Positions 1-9,421 of a stretch of 64,000 bases of DNA are shown one piece after another. The notes under the pieces are model-generated. The model saw only the letters and a program-made list of their open reading frames with translations, had not been told where the DNA came from and made no database searches. Within the stretch, counting starts at the first letter, position 1. Every line of letters starts with the position of its first letter. A program made the translations under genes and the position numbers. Origin of the DNA: Leucaena leucocephala (lineage: Eukaryota; Streptophyta; Magnoliopsida; Fabales; Fabaceae); the NCBI GenBank assembly GCA_037074615.1, contig CM073551.1, positions 14,817,750-14,881,749 on the forward strand, read 5' to 3'.

Positions 1-341
1 AGTGGTGAAGGTCTAAATGAGATAGTTACCCGGTTAGGGATAGAACTAGGGAAAAAGGTCAGATACAGGAAAGGTTATCTGGAAACCATGAGGTAGACTA
101 ATAAGTTATACTCATGGGACCCACAAGATGACACCTGGCATTAGAGCATGATTCAGTGACCTTTCAGTAGAGTAAAGTTACTCGGTTGGCACGAGAACCG
201 AGGAGGTGATTAGATAAGTCTGGGACTTATCTGGATAGCATTGGGAAGCGTGCAAGGTCTCTTCCAGGCGCCACATGGCATTGATCTGGAGGAAGCAGAT
301 GAAGCTAAGGACACGTATTATGATGCAAGACTCTGGACCAG

Positions 342-454
342 TGAGTCAGCATTACGAGTCAGCATGCTGAGTCAGCAGGTAATTATGAAAGGCTATGAGT
401 CAGCATGGTGAGTCAACGCGCTGAGTCAGCAGGTAATTATGAAAGGCTGAGTCA
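342..454 (+). repeat. 13-bp phased TGAGTCA array in LTR A U3
   Basis: TGAGTCA occurs at 342, 368, 396, 409, 422 and 448, and the variant CGAGTCA at 355. The spacings are 13, 13, 28, 13, 13 and 26. The block is a tandem duplication of about 53 bp (342-395 and 396-447), each copy holding three 13-bp subunits and the segment GGTAATTATGAAAGG. It lies about 110-220 bp upstream of the TATA box. TGAGTCA is the core bound by plant GCN4/Opaque2-type bZIP factors, so an enhancer role is inferred. Confidence 0.8.
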
Positions 455-559
455 GCATGATGATGCAGTAAAGGAAATAAAGAAAATAGGAAATTCCAGA
501 AAAACCAGGACCACAGGATCAGAGTTCATGGAAATTACGATATTGCCATTGGAGGCAAT

Positions 560-567
560 TATAAATA
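560..567 (+). promoter_or_regulatory. TATA box of LTR A
   Basis: TATAAATA lies upstream of a GA-rich stretch that follows the TATA box in nearly every LTR of this group. Confidence 0.7.
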
Positions 568-944
568 CTCCCCTTCCCTCATTCATTTGCTCCACGTATG
601 GAGAAGGGAAAGAGAGAGAAAGAAGAGAGAAGGAGAAGGAAAGGAAGAGAGAAAGGAGGAAAGAAAGAAAGGAAGTTCTGGCGGAGCTGGAAGCAGAATA
701 AGGATAGTAGAGTTTTGCTGAGCTAGCCAGGTAGTAACTAATCCTAGCTTTTATGTAATGGCTTTATGATTTGATGTGCTATTGTTTGGTTGGATTGTTG
801 TCTTATATGTTATGTCTGAAGCTCTACTGCAATGCTATTATCATATGTTATTGAGTATGGAAGCACGCAGCATACTTATCTATACACAATCACAAGCAAG
901 CACTGTCACACTGCATTACATATATTGTTATGATTGTTGCTACT

Positions 945-962
945 GAGATTCCCCCGAATCTC
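945..962 (+). other. U5 stem-loop, LTR A
   Basis: GAGATTC-CCCC-GAATCTC is a perfect 7-bp stem with a 4-base loop. It recurs at the same place in the other LTRs of the window, with loop changes and one compensatory stem change. Confidence 0.6.
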
Positions 963-2460
963 ATCCCCATACATAACCCATTACAGGGAGGTTATGCTGA
1001 AGTGGATTTTGAGAATGCTAAGAGACGCCGTTATGCTGCCGAAGTAAAGACTTAACATCAGTATATGATAAGTACTGTGTACGTAGTGCTGTCTAAGGAG
1101 GCTAGAAGTGAGTGGACCTAGCCGGTTCATCTAGTCTTTCCTGGGTACTACGTAGAATGGTAGTTCTCATGAGGGAATTACTGAATCAGTATGGTTCAGT
1201 TCTTTGTACAGATGAAGCGTAGCGGTTATGCTGCCGAAGTTTAGGCAGAAAGAGATGTAATAGAGATAGAAAGATTATGTATATGTCTTGTTGTGTATGC
1301 CTTGCTGTATGACATTATGTTATTCAATGATAAATATTGTTTGGAATATTCAATTTATGTATGGTAAATTAAGGGGAAATTCGCAGGTCCTGAGGCAGCA
1401 GTGTTCTGACCTCAGTTTGACCTAGTAAACGGAGGAGTCTGGCCATGAGATTTAGTGAGCCGGTAGTACACATCTGGGGCATTCCGTGGATAGGTATTAA
1501 GCCTCATTTGGATGTGTAGAAGGTGAGAAACCAGTTCTCAAAGTAAAGGTTCAGAATAAGGAACTTAAGAGTTAAAAGTTCAATCTCTGGACTTAAGTTA
1601 AGCTAAAATTGCTTCCGCAAGTATACTCTGAGGAGTTTAAAGGAGGATGTTTCAGTAAGCATCTCCTGTATTTCTTTTACTTCTCCCAACTTCTTCATCT
1701 TTCTTATTTTGGCTTCTTCTTCTTTTATACTTGTTCTTCATAATTCTATTGAAGTAGTGAAACATCCTCCCTTAGACTCCTCAGAGTACACTCGCGGAAG
1801 CAACATTAGCTTGATTATACCTTAACTTAAGCCCAGAAATTCAAAATTTTTCTCTTAAGTTCCTTATTCTGGACCTTTAATTTGAAAATTAATTAATCTC
1901 ATTCTCTACATCCAAACAAGGCTTATTACCTATCCATGTAATGCCCCAGATGTGTACGACTGACCTGCCAAATTTCATAGCCAAACTCCTTCGTTTACTA
2001 GGTCAAACTGAGGCCAGAACACTGCTACCTCAGGACCTGCGAATTTCTCCCTTAATTCCCCATTCACAAATTGAACATGCCAAACAACATTTATTATTAA
2101 ATAATAAAATGTCATACAACAAGGCATACAGCAAATTATCATATTTCTATTACATCTTTTCCTGCCTAAAATCCGGCAGCATAACTGCTATAATTCTTCT
2201 TTAGAAAGTAACCGATCTTGTACCGATTCGGTAATTCCCGTAGGAACTACCATTCTACGTAAGTACCCAGGAAAGACTGGATGAACCGGCTAGGTCCACT
2301 CACTTCCAGCCTCCTTAGACAGCACCTACGTACACAGTACGTATCAGTTCCTTTCTTTGTTCCTTCTTCATTGCCAGAATTTTGGCAGCCTAACGGCGTC
2401 TCTCAAAATTCCCAGATTTTATTTTGACAGAACCTCCCCTGTAATGTTATTTTTGGGAAT

Positions 2461-2478
2461 GAGATTCAAAAGAATCCC
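2461..2478 (-). other. U5 stem-loop, LTR B1
   Basis: The plus strand reads GAGATTC-AAAA-GAATCCC. As minus-strand RNA the 7-bp stem is kept with one G-U wobble pair, where other LTRs have A-U. An identical copy is at 5689-5706 in B2. Confidence 0.55.
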
Positions 2479-2836
2479 AGTAGCAATAATCATAACAATA
2501 TATGTAATGCAGAGTGACGGTGCTTGCTTGTGATTGTGTATAGATAAGTATGCTGCGTGCTTCCATATTCAATAACATATGATCATAGCATTGTAATAGA
2601 GCTTCAAGCATAACATATAAGACAACAATCCAACCAAATAATAGCACAACAAATCACAATGACATTACATAAGAGCTAGGATTAGTTACTACCTCAAAAG
2701 CAGAGCTCCAGAACTTCTATACTGCTTCCAACTCCACCAGAACTTCCTTTCTTTCTTTCTTTCTCCTTCTCTCTCTTCTTTCTCTCTCTTTTCTTGCCAA
2801 AAACGTGGGATGCCTAAAATGGGAGGGGAAGGGGGG

Positions 2837-2844
2837 TATTTATA
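2837..2844 (-). promoter_or_regulatory. TATA box of LTR B1
   Basis: TATTTATA on the plus strand reads TATAAATA on the element strand, next to a run of G/C. Equivalent boxes are at 6065-6072 (B2) and 8309-8316 (B3). Confidence 0.65.
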
Positions 2845-3071
2845 GCTTTAATGGATGGCATTCTTGTAATTCTGAAGCCATCTGAACATGTGGTCCTGGT
2901 TTTTCCTGGATTTTCCTATTTTCTTTATTCCTTTTTACTGCATCATGCATGACATCATCCAGGACACCTCACCAGGACACCTCATCGCCACATTCTTCAA
3001 ATGTCACAATTCCTCATCTTGGACCTAGATGAACTGTCCCGATCTCCTAGACCAAAAATCGGGATGTTACA

Positions 3072-3110
3072 ATTCTCCTCCCCTTTTAAAAATTTCGTCC
3101 TCGAAATTTT
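3072..3110 (-). other. Polypurine tract and 3' conserved block of B
   Basis: Directly inside the LTR the element strand reads AATTTCGAGGACGAAATTTT followed by AAAAGGGGAGGAGAAT. This is the second-strand priming tract with the block that usually precedes it in Tekay-type elements. The same sequence lies inside the 3' LTR of C (39535-39570). Confidence 0.85.
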
Positions 3111-3514
3111 AAGGGATACCTCATCTTTCCTGAAGAGAACTTCTTACTGACCTATACAGCTATGTGATTCTTATAACGCAGTCATATATATAACCAGTAA
3201 GATCATCCCTCTCTGTCTTATCCTCACTCCAGTGATGGTCTAGAGGAGCAACAGCTTGGTCCCAGACCTTCCACATGGATTCTTAGCAACTAACATCTTT
3301 AATTATAGTTGCTTACAGCTATCCATGTTCTAACCCCTCATACAGCAACCTCATCACTGAGTTAAGACAGATTTATTATCTTACTACTTATTTCTCATGA
3401 CTTGTTACAATAACCACATTCTCTAGATCAGAAAGGAACTCTTCATTAATCACATCATTTACATCTAGGCATACAGTTCTTACAGCTAAGTCACCCTTAC
3501 AGCTATGGTTCTTC
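3111..3514 (-). other. Noncoding 3' internal region of B
   Basis: No pol coding is present between the gag stop and the polypurine tract. The segment is closely similar to the last 400 bp of the internal region of C (about 39165-39535), so it is a shared non-autonomous module. An ORF that overlaps gag in another frame and reaches 3388 is not supported as a gene. Confidence 0.7.
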
Positions 3515-4753
3515 TTAACCATTCTTAGGGTCGACCTCAGGGGATTTAGAGACTCTGTTTGAAAAAATGGAAAATACTCTTCCTGTTGTCTTTGGCCTAG
3601 GGATGTCAGCATTCTTAGGGCAAACTCTTGCAAAGTGACCCTTCTCGCCACAAATGAAACAGCCGCTTTGCCCTGCTCGACACTCCCTTGTGCCGTGGTT
3701 CTTTCCACATCTTTGACATCTTTGTCCTCCAACCTGATCCTCACCTTGATCAGTCCCCTGCCTAAACTGTTGCCTCTTTCTCTTGTTATTATTATTATTG
3801 GCTTCATAACCTGAGTTACCTCCCAGAGTGCTCCTAGCCAATACTTCTTTACTTCTTGCTTCTGACTTAGCTACCTCCTTGCTCCTTACGCTGTTCCCGG
3901 TTGCTACATGATTGTTCATACTTCTCTCTGTCAATCTGCAGACTTCTACCGCTCTATTGAACTGCGTAAGTTGCTGAGGAATTATTCTTTCCTTTAGGGT
4001 GCTGCTTAGACCCTCTACTAATCTTTTTGTCGACCATTCTTCGTCCTCCATTCTTCTAAGGTATGTGGAATAGTACGACAATCGGAGATACTTAGCCAAA
4101 TACTCATCGAACGACTCTTTCTCTCCTTGCTTCAAAGTTAGGAACTCAACTTCCTTCGCGTCCCTCACTGACTGGGGAAAGTATTTTTCCCTAAACTGAC
4201 CCAGAAATATTTCCCATGTAACTGGGACTCCTTTTGCTTGAAGAATAAGCTCAGTATTCCTCCACCATCTTCGCGCATCCTTCTCTAGCTTGAAAATGGC
4301 CAGTCGGGCTTTTCTTCCTGATGGACAATCCAGCACCTCAAAAATCTTCTCAAGCTGATCTATCCAATCCTCAGCTACTTGGACGTCAAATGTCCCCTCA
4401 AACACCGGAGGATTGTACTTTTGGAACCGCTCCATCCATTGCTGAATGCTATTAGGATCTACCACTGGATCCTCTATTCTTGACTGCCCATTATTTGGAG
4501 GAATTCCTGATATCCCTTCTGCTGGTCTATCAGGGGTTTGCAATTGATTAACTATAGCTGTAAGAGTAGCTATAGTGGCATCTCTTTCTTGATAAGGGCG
4601 AACTTGTTCCGCCCTCATTTCTTCCATCATCCTCTGCTGCTGTTCTAGCCTAGCAAGGATGACTTGCATAGGATTTACCTCATTGGAGTTGCCAGCCTCC
4701 TCTACGTGTGGCTCCTCCACTTGAATTCTACGTCCTCGTCTCGTGTTCACCAT
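3515..4753 (-). CDS. gag: Gag polyprotein (capsid and nucleocapsid) of element B
   Basis: This is an open gag frame of about 412 codons, starting at the ATG that encodes MVNTRRGRR. An upstream TTG in the same frame is not preferred. Gag packages element RNA into cytoplasmic particles. The N-terminal region is glutamate/glutamine-rich and probably coiled-coil (about residues 20-65). A retrotransposon gag domain follows at about 125-245, with motifs WIDQLEKIFEVLDC, DARRWWRN and EKYFPQSVRDAKEVEFLTLKQ. A basic linker precedes two zinc knuckles: CQRCGKNHGTREC, whose C-H spacing is one residue short, and the canonical CFICGEKGHFARVC. A stop follows soon after, where related elements continue into protease. 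No frameshift is seen, so the gene could still make Gag for use with pol supplied in trans. Confidence 0.9.
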   Translation of the reverse strand: MVNTRRGRRIQVEEPHVEEAGNSNEVNPMQVILARLEQQQRMMEEMRAEQVRPYQERDATIATLTAIVNQLQTPDRPAEGISGIPPNNGQSRIEDPVVDPNSIQQWMERFQKYNPPVFEGTFDVQVAEDWIDQLEKIFEVLDCPSGRKARLAIFKLEKDARRWWRNTELILQAKGVPVTWEIFLGQFREKYFPQSVRDAKEVEFLTLKQGEKESFDEYLAKYLRLSYYSTYLRRMEDEEWSTKRLVEGLSSTLKERIIPQQLTQFNRAVEVCRLTERSMNNHVATGNSVRSKEVAKSEARSKEVLARSTLGGNSGYEANNNNNKRKRQQFRQGTDQGEDQVGGQRCQRCGKNHGTRECRAGQSGCFICGEKGHFARVCPKNADIPRPKTTGRVFSIFSNRVSKSPEVDPKNG

Positions 4754-4970
4754 CTGGTTCCTTGTCAATCAGAAAAGAAAAATGAACACATAACATTATA
4801 CTACTTACTCATCTAGGGAATTTTACCTCCACTGGGCTTTTCTAAACCTCTATGTACTCTAGGGAAATAACATTTCTAAATCAGAGCATCACTGAGCCAG
4901 AACCTTCTGTTCTATGCCAGAATCTTATGCTCTGAACAAGAATCCTGTCTGGTTTATGCCAGAACCTATT

Positions 4971-4982
4971 GCTCTGATACCA
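4971..4982 (-). other. Primer binding site of B (initiator tRNA-Met)
   Basis: On the element strand the site reads TGGTATCAGAGC, three bases after the LTR end at 4986. It is complementary to the 3' end of plant initiator tRNA-Met. The leader between it and gag (4754-4970) is noncoding and repeats the phrase AGAACCTTCTG/AGAATCTTATG several times. Confidence 0.9.
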
Positions 4983-4985
4983 AAA

Positions 4986-6299
4986 TGAAACATCCTCCCT
5001 TAGACTCCTCAGAGTACACTCGCGGAAGCAACATTAGCTTGATTATACCTTAACTTAAGCCCAGAAATTCAAAATTTTTCTCTTAAGTTCCTTATTCTGG
5101 ACCTTTAATTTGAAAATTAATTAATCTCATTCTCTACATCCAAACAAGGCTTATTACCTATCCATGTAATGCCCCAGATGTGTACGACTGACCTGCCAAA
5201 TTTCATAGCCAAACTCCTTCGTTTACTAGGTCAAACTGAGGCCAGAACACTGCTACCTCAGGACCTGCGAATTTCTCCCTTAATTCCCCATTCACAAATT
5301 GAACATGCCAAACAACATTTATTATTAAATAATAAAATGTCATACAACAAGGCATACAGCAAATTATCATATTTCTATTACATCTTTTCCTGCCTAAAAT
5401 CCGGCAGCATAACTGCTATAATTCTTCTTTAGAAAGTAACCGATCTTGTACCGATTCGGTAATTCCCGTAGGAACTACCATTCTACGTAAGTACCCAGGA
5501 AAGACTGGATGAACCGGCTAGGTCCACTCACTTCCAGCCTCCTTAGACAGCACCTACGTACACAGTACGTATCAGTTCCTTTCTTTGTTCCTTCTTCGTT
5601 GCCAGAATTTTGGCAGCCTAACGGCGTCTCTCAAAATTCCCAGATTTTATTTTGACAGAACCTCCCCTGTAATGTTATTTTTGGGAATGAGATTCAAAAG
5701 AATCCCAGTAGCAATAATCATAACAATATATGTAATGCAGAGTGACGGTGCTTGCTTGTGATTGTGTATAGATAAGTATGCTGCGTGCTTCCATATTCAA
5801 TAACATATGATCATAGCATTGTAATAGAGCTTCAAGCATACCATATAAGACAACAATCCAATCAAATAATAGCACAACAAATCACAATGACATTACATAA
5901 GAGCTAGGATTAGTTACTACCTCAAAAGCAGAGCTCCAGAACTTCTATACTGCTTCCAACTCCACCAGAACTTCCTTTCTTTCTTTCTTTCTCCTTCTCT
6001 CTCTTCTTTCTCTCTCTTTTCTTGCCAAAAACGTGGGATGCCTAAAATGGGAGGGGAAGGGGGGTATTTATAGCTTTAATGGATGGCATTCTTGTAATTC
6101 TGAAGCCATCTGAACATGTGGTCCTGGTTTTTCCTGGATTTTCCTATTTTCTTTATTCCTTTTTACTGCATCATGCATGACATCATCCAGGACACCTCAC
6201 CGGGACACCTCATCGCCACATTCTTCAAATGTCACAATTCCTCATCTTGGACCTAGATGAACTGTCCCGATCTCCTAGACCAAAAATCGGGATGTTACA
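4986..6299 (-). mobile_element. Middle LTR of element B (copy B2)
   Basis: It has the same length (1314 bp) and termini as B1, with differences visible at about four sites. It serves both internal regions: a primer site lies to its left and a polypurine tract directly to its right (6300-6347). That is the signature of a tandem array rather than a simple element. Confidence 0.92.
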
Positions 6300-6590
6300 A
6301 TTCTCCTCCCCTTTTAAAAATTTCGTCCTCGAAATTTTAAGGGATACCTGTAGTTGACCGAGTCATCTATGTGCTGCTTTTTACAATTCTCCTAAATCTA
6401 TGTTACAGTTCAGTCCAATCCAGTACCGGTCCAGAGTCTTGCACCGTAATACGTGTCCTCAACTTTTCTTCTGCCTCTAAGATTGGCCATGTGGCACCTG
6501 GAAGGGACCTTTCACGCCTTCCAATGCTATCCAGATAAGTCCCGGACTTTATCTGATCACCTCCTCGGTTATCGTGCCGACCGAGTAACT

Positions 6591-7217
6591 TTGCTTCAAA
6601 GTTAGGAACTCAACTTCCTTCGCGTCCCTCACTGACTGGGGAAAGTATTTTTCCCTAAACTGACCCAGAAATATTTCCCATGTAACTGGGACTCCTTTTG
6701 CTTGAAGAATAAGCTCAGTATTCCTCCACCATCTTCGCGCATCCTTCTCTAGCTTGAAAATGGCCAGTCGGGCTTTTCTTCCTGATGGACAATCCAGCAC
6801 CTCAAAAATCTTCTCAAGCTGATCTATCCAATCCTCAGCTACTTGGACGTCAAATGTCCCCTCAAACACCGGAGGATTGTACTTTTGGAACCGCTCCATC
6901 CATTGCTGAATGCTATTAGGATCTACCACTGGATCCTCTATTCTTGACTGCCCATTATTTGGAGGAATTCCTGATATCCCTTCTGCTGGTCTATCAGGGG
7001 TTTGCAATTGATTAACTATAGCTGTAAGAGTAGCTATAGTGGCATCTCTTTCTTGATAAGGGCGAACTTATTCCGCCCTCATTTCTTCCATCATCCTCTG
7101 CTGCTGTTCTAGCCTAGCAAGGATGACTTGCATAGGATTTACCTCATTGGAGTTGCCAGCCTCCTCTACGTGTGGCTCCTCCACTTGAATTCTACGTCCT
7201 CGTCTCGTGTTCACCAT
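6591..7217 (-). pseudogene. Truncated gag of element B, second copy
   Basis: This fragment matches the first half of the intact B gag from the same MVNTRR start (ATG at 7217). A glutamine codon near 7070 has become TAA, and the frame ends abruptly after FLTLKQ, where it joins LTR-derived sequence. The capsid core is partly present, and both zinc knuckles and the C-terminal half are missing. It cannot make a working Gag. Apart from these breaks it is almost identical to 4127-4753. Confidence 0.88.
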
Positions 7218-7493
7218 CTGGTTCCTTGTCAATCAGAAAAGAAAAATGAACACATAACATTATACTACTTACTCATCTAGGGAATTTTACCTCCACTGGG
7301 CTTTTCTAAACCTCTATGTACTCTAGGGAAATAACATTTCTAAATCAGAGCATCACTGAGCCAGAACCTTCTGTTCTAAGCTAGAATCTTATGCTCTGAA
7401 CAAGGGGAGGAGAATTGTAACATAGATATGGGCTTATGCTTGTAACATAAGACTGCTAAACCTCTATGTGCTGCTTATGCCAGAATCTTATGC

Positions 7494-7664
7494 TCTGGTC
7501 ATTTTGGACAGACCCAGAGGTCAAGACATGTCTAAATAAGGTTGACTAGAGCCAGTATAAGCTTTGAACGAGTCCAGAAAGGTGTGAAATGACGATTTTG
7601 CCCTTAGGGTTAAAATAGGACAAGATAGGGCACCAAGGGCATTTTGGTCATTTCGCAGGGGATC
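7494..7664 (+). mobile_element. LTR fragment captured inside B
   Basis: The stretch from TCATTTTGGACAG to TTTCGCAGGGGATC resembles U3 of the E and G LTRs (compare 43605-43775), but lies opposite to the host element. It carries two of the repeated ATTTTGGTCATTT-like motifs. Confidence 0.65.
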
Positions 7665-8543
7665 ATTCTTCTTTAGAAAGTAACCGATCTTGTACCGATT
7701 CGGTAATTCCCGTAGGAACTACCATTCTACGTAAGTACCCAGGAAAGACTGGATGAACCGGCTAGGTCCACTCACTTCCAGCCTCCTTAGAAAGCACCTA
7801 CGTACACAGTACGTATCAGTTCCTTTCTTTGTTCCTTCTTCGTTGCCAGAATTTTGGCAGCCTAACGGCGTCTCTCAAAATTCCCAGATTTTATTTTGAC
7901 AGAACCTCCCCTGTAATGTTATTTTTGGGAATGAGATTCAAAAGAATCCCAGTAGCAATAATCATAACAATATATGTAATGCAGAGTGACGGTGCTTGCT
8001 TGTGATTGTGTATAGATAAGTATGCTGCGTGCTTCCATATTCAATAACATATGATCATAGCATTGTAATAGAGCTTCAAGCATAACATATAAGACAACAA
8101 TCCAACCAAATAATAGCACAACAAATCACAATGACATTACATAAGAGCTAGGATTAGTTACTACCTCAAAAGCAGAGCTCCAGAACTTCTATACTGCTTC
8201 CAACTCCACCAGAACTTCCTTTCTTTCTTTCTTTCTCCTTCTCTCTCTTCTTTCTCTCTCTTTTCTTGCCAAAAACGTGGGATGCCTAAAATGGGAGGGG
8301 AAGGGGGGTATTTATAGCTTTAATGGATGGCATTCTTGTAATTCTGAAGCCATCTGAACATGTGGTCCTGGTTTTTCCTGGATTTTCCTATTTTCTTTAT
8401 TCCTTTTTACTGCATCATGCATGACATCATCCAGGACACCTCACCGGGACACCTCATCGCCACATTCTTCAAATGTCATAATTCCTCATCTTGGACCTAG
8501 ATGAACTGTCCCGATCTCCTAGACCAAAAATCGGGATGTTACA
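7665..8543 (-). mobile_element. 5' LTR of element B, truncated (copy B3)
   Basis: The fragment is 879 bp and aligns without gaps to 2193-3071. It lacks the first 435 bp (U5 side). Its outer end GGGATGTTACA is intact and abuts TSD copy AGTAG at 8544-8548. A TATA box is at 8309-8316. Confidence 0.88.
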
Positions 8544-8548
8544 AGTAG

Positions 8549-9421
8549 CCTTTGAGATAGTCATTAATGAATATATGCGTTATTTGCTGACGTGTGCACT
8601 GATGCTTTTGGCTCTTTCATTGATCTCTTTGTTTGATCTGCAAATGATCTTCAAACATACTTTTAGAGATGATATATAATTATTATAAACATATAGCAAT
8701 TGTTTCCAAATGATTTATAATTAAAGATCAAAATCTGTTAAAGTCTAGTTTAAAACATTTTTCACAAAATAACTTGAATTATCGAAGTACTTATCGAAGA
8801 ACAACCTTATCGAAAAGGTCTTATATAAATTGTTGAAGAATTGAGTTTGAAACAATTTAAATATTATTGAGCAATACTTCGATAATTAGCGTTATCGAAA
8901 ATAATTTCGATAAATCTTCAATTAATTTCATTCAACAGATCTTGGATTTATCGAATAGTTATTGGATAAATGTCCTTATCAAATAACTCTTTAAAAAATA
9001 TTCTTTCAAAACATATGCATTTAGACTTATCGATATATTTCACAATACATCATTTTTTGAAGTTTTCTTCGATAACTTAGCTATTTGAATCGCTTATCGA
9101 TAAATGCTGAAGAGTATTCTTTCAAACCTTTTCAAACATAGACTTTCAAACAGTTCTTTAATCTTTTCTCAAATCATATAATATATTTGGAAAGAAGAAT
9201 ACATATGATCATTTACCAATACAGATTACAAGATCATCATTTTAGCACAATAGAGCAAGTCATGAGATCATAAGCTCGACTGAATTTATTTAGCATATCA
9301 GAATAAGTCATGAGCATATAATCATTTAGCAAATATAAATAAGCCATAAGTTTATGAAGATCATTCATTCAATCAAATCAAAATAATTCATAAGCTCATT
9401 AAAATTATTCAATGACTTATC
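8549..9421. other. AT-rich unclassified sequence with TTATCGA/TCGATAA motifs
   Basis: No coding region is recognised. The heptamer TTATCGA or its complement occurs at 8779, 8791, 8807, 8879, 8892, 8907, 8948, 9027, 9069, 9094 and 9098. The cluster resumes at 11370 beyond the copia solo LTR. Dense short motifs in both orientations resemble the subterminal arrays of DNA transposons, but no ends were found. Confidence 0.5.

Larger units (their letters stand above)
1..1654 (+). mobile_element. LTR of Ty3/gypsy element A, 5' side cut by window edge
   Basis: This plus-strand LTR ends in GGAGGATGTTTCA at 1642-1654, the same 3' end as the LTRs of element C. From about 150 onward it runs parallel to the C LTR (36725-38219). 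It has the shared order of parts: bZIP-like motif cluster, TATA box at 560, GA-rich leader (600-690), the block GTAGTAACTAATCC (731-744), a stem-loop at 945-962, and two copies of GTTATGCTGCCG (near 1030 and 1217). No primer site follows the end, so it is a 3' LTR or a solo LTR. The first 150 bases do not match C closely. The 98-codon ORF at 405-701 is a shadow of the GA-rich leader. Confidence 0.85.
1758..3071 (-). mobile_element. 3' LTR of element B (copy B1)
   Basis: The plus strand reads TGAAACATCC at the left end and GGGATGTTACA at the right end, so the LTR has TG..CA termini in minus orientation. A minus-strand TATA box is at 2837-2844, the CT-rich block (sense GA-rich leader) at 2740-2800 and the stem-loop at 2461-2478. 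Compared with solo LTR G (3007 bp), this 1314-bp LTR lacks most of U3 yet keeps both ends and the promoter. The flank between A and B (1655-1752) is pyrimidine-rich and unclassified. Confidence 0.92.
6300..7664 (-). mobile_element. Rearranged second internal region of B
   Basis: The region starts with a normal polypurine tract (6300-6347), then short filler (6348-6408). Next comes about 180 bp of U3 from a G-type LTR (about 6409-6590), then a gag fragment and leader (6591-7403), filler again (7404-7493) and a piece of LTR in the opposite orientation (7494-7664). The two filler segments share TATGTGCTGCTT and an inverted copy of CTATGTTACA. There is no primer site. Patchwork of this kind is expected from template switching during reverse transcription or from break repair using other LTR copies. 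Confidence 0.8.
1758..8543 (-). mobile_element. Composite gag-only LTR retrotransposon B with three LTRs
   Basis: Read right to left, this insertion contains a truncated LTR (7665-8543), a rearranged internal region (6300-7664), a full LTR (4986-6299), an intact internal region with gag (3072-4985) and a full LTR (1758-3071). The outermost ends are flanked by the 5-bp direct repeat AGTAG at 1753-1757 and 8544-8548, so the whole array occupies one insertion site. The two full LTRs are both 1314 bp and differ at about four positions. Lacking pol, it fits the non-autonomous TR-GAG type. Inference: one copy inserted, and unequal recombination between LTRs then produced the tandem. Confidence 0.9.

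Noticed and set aside
405..701. 98-codon ORF with a KERERREKEK-type tail in LTR A
   Set aside because: It translates the GA-rich leader and U3 repeats of an LTR; the composition is due to simple sequence.
1941..2204. 87-codon ORFs starting MPQMCTTDLPNF in B LTRs and similar ones in G
   Set aside because: They are antisense to the LTR and occur only because LTR copies are near-identical; there is no domain and no conservation of frame beyond LTR similarity.
3388..3807. 139-codon minus-strand ORF overlapping the end of B gag
   Set aside because: It is the alternative frame of the gag knuckle region. Similar frames in C arise from the same homologous DNA, and no domain or start context supports it.
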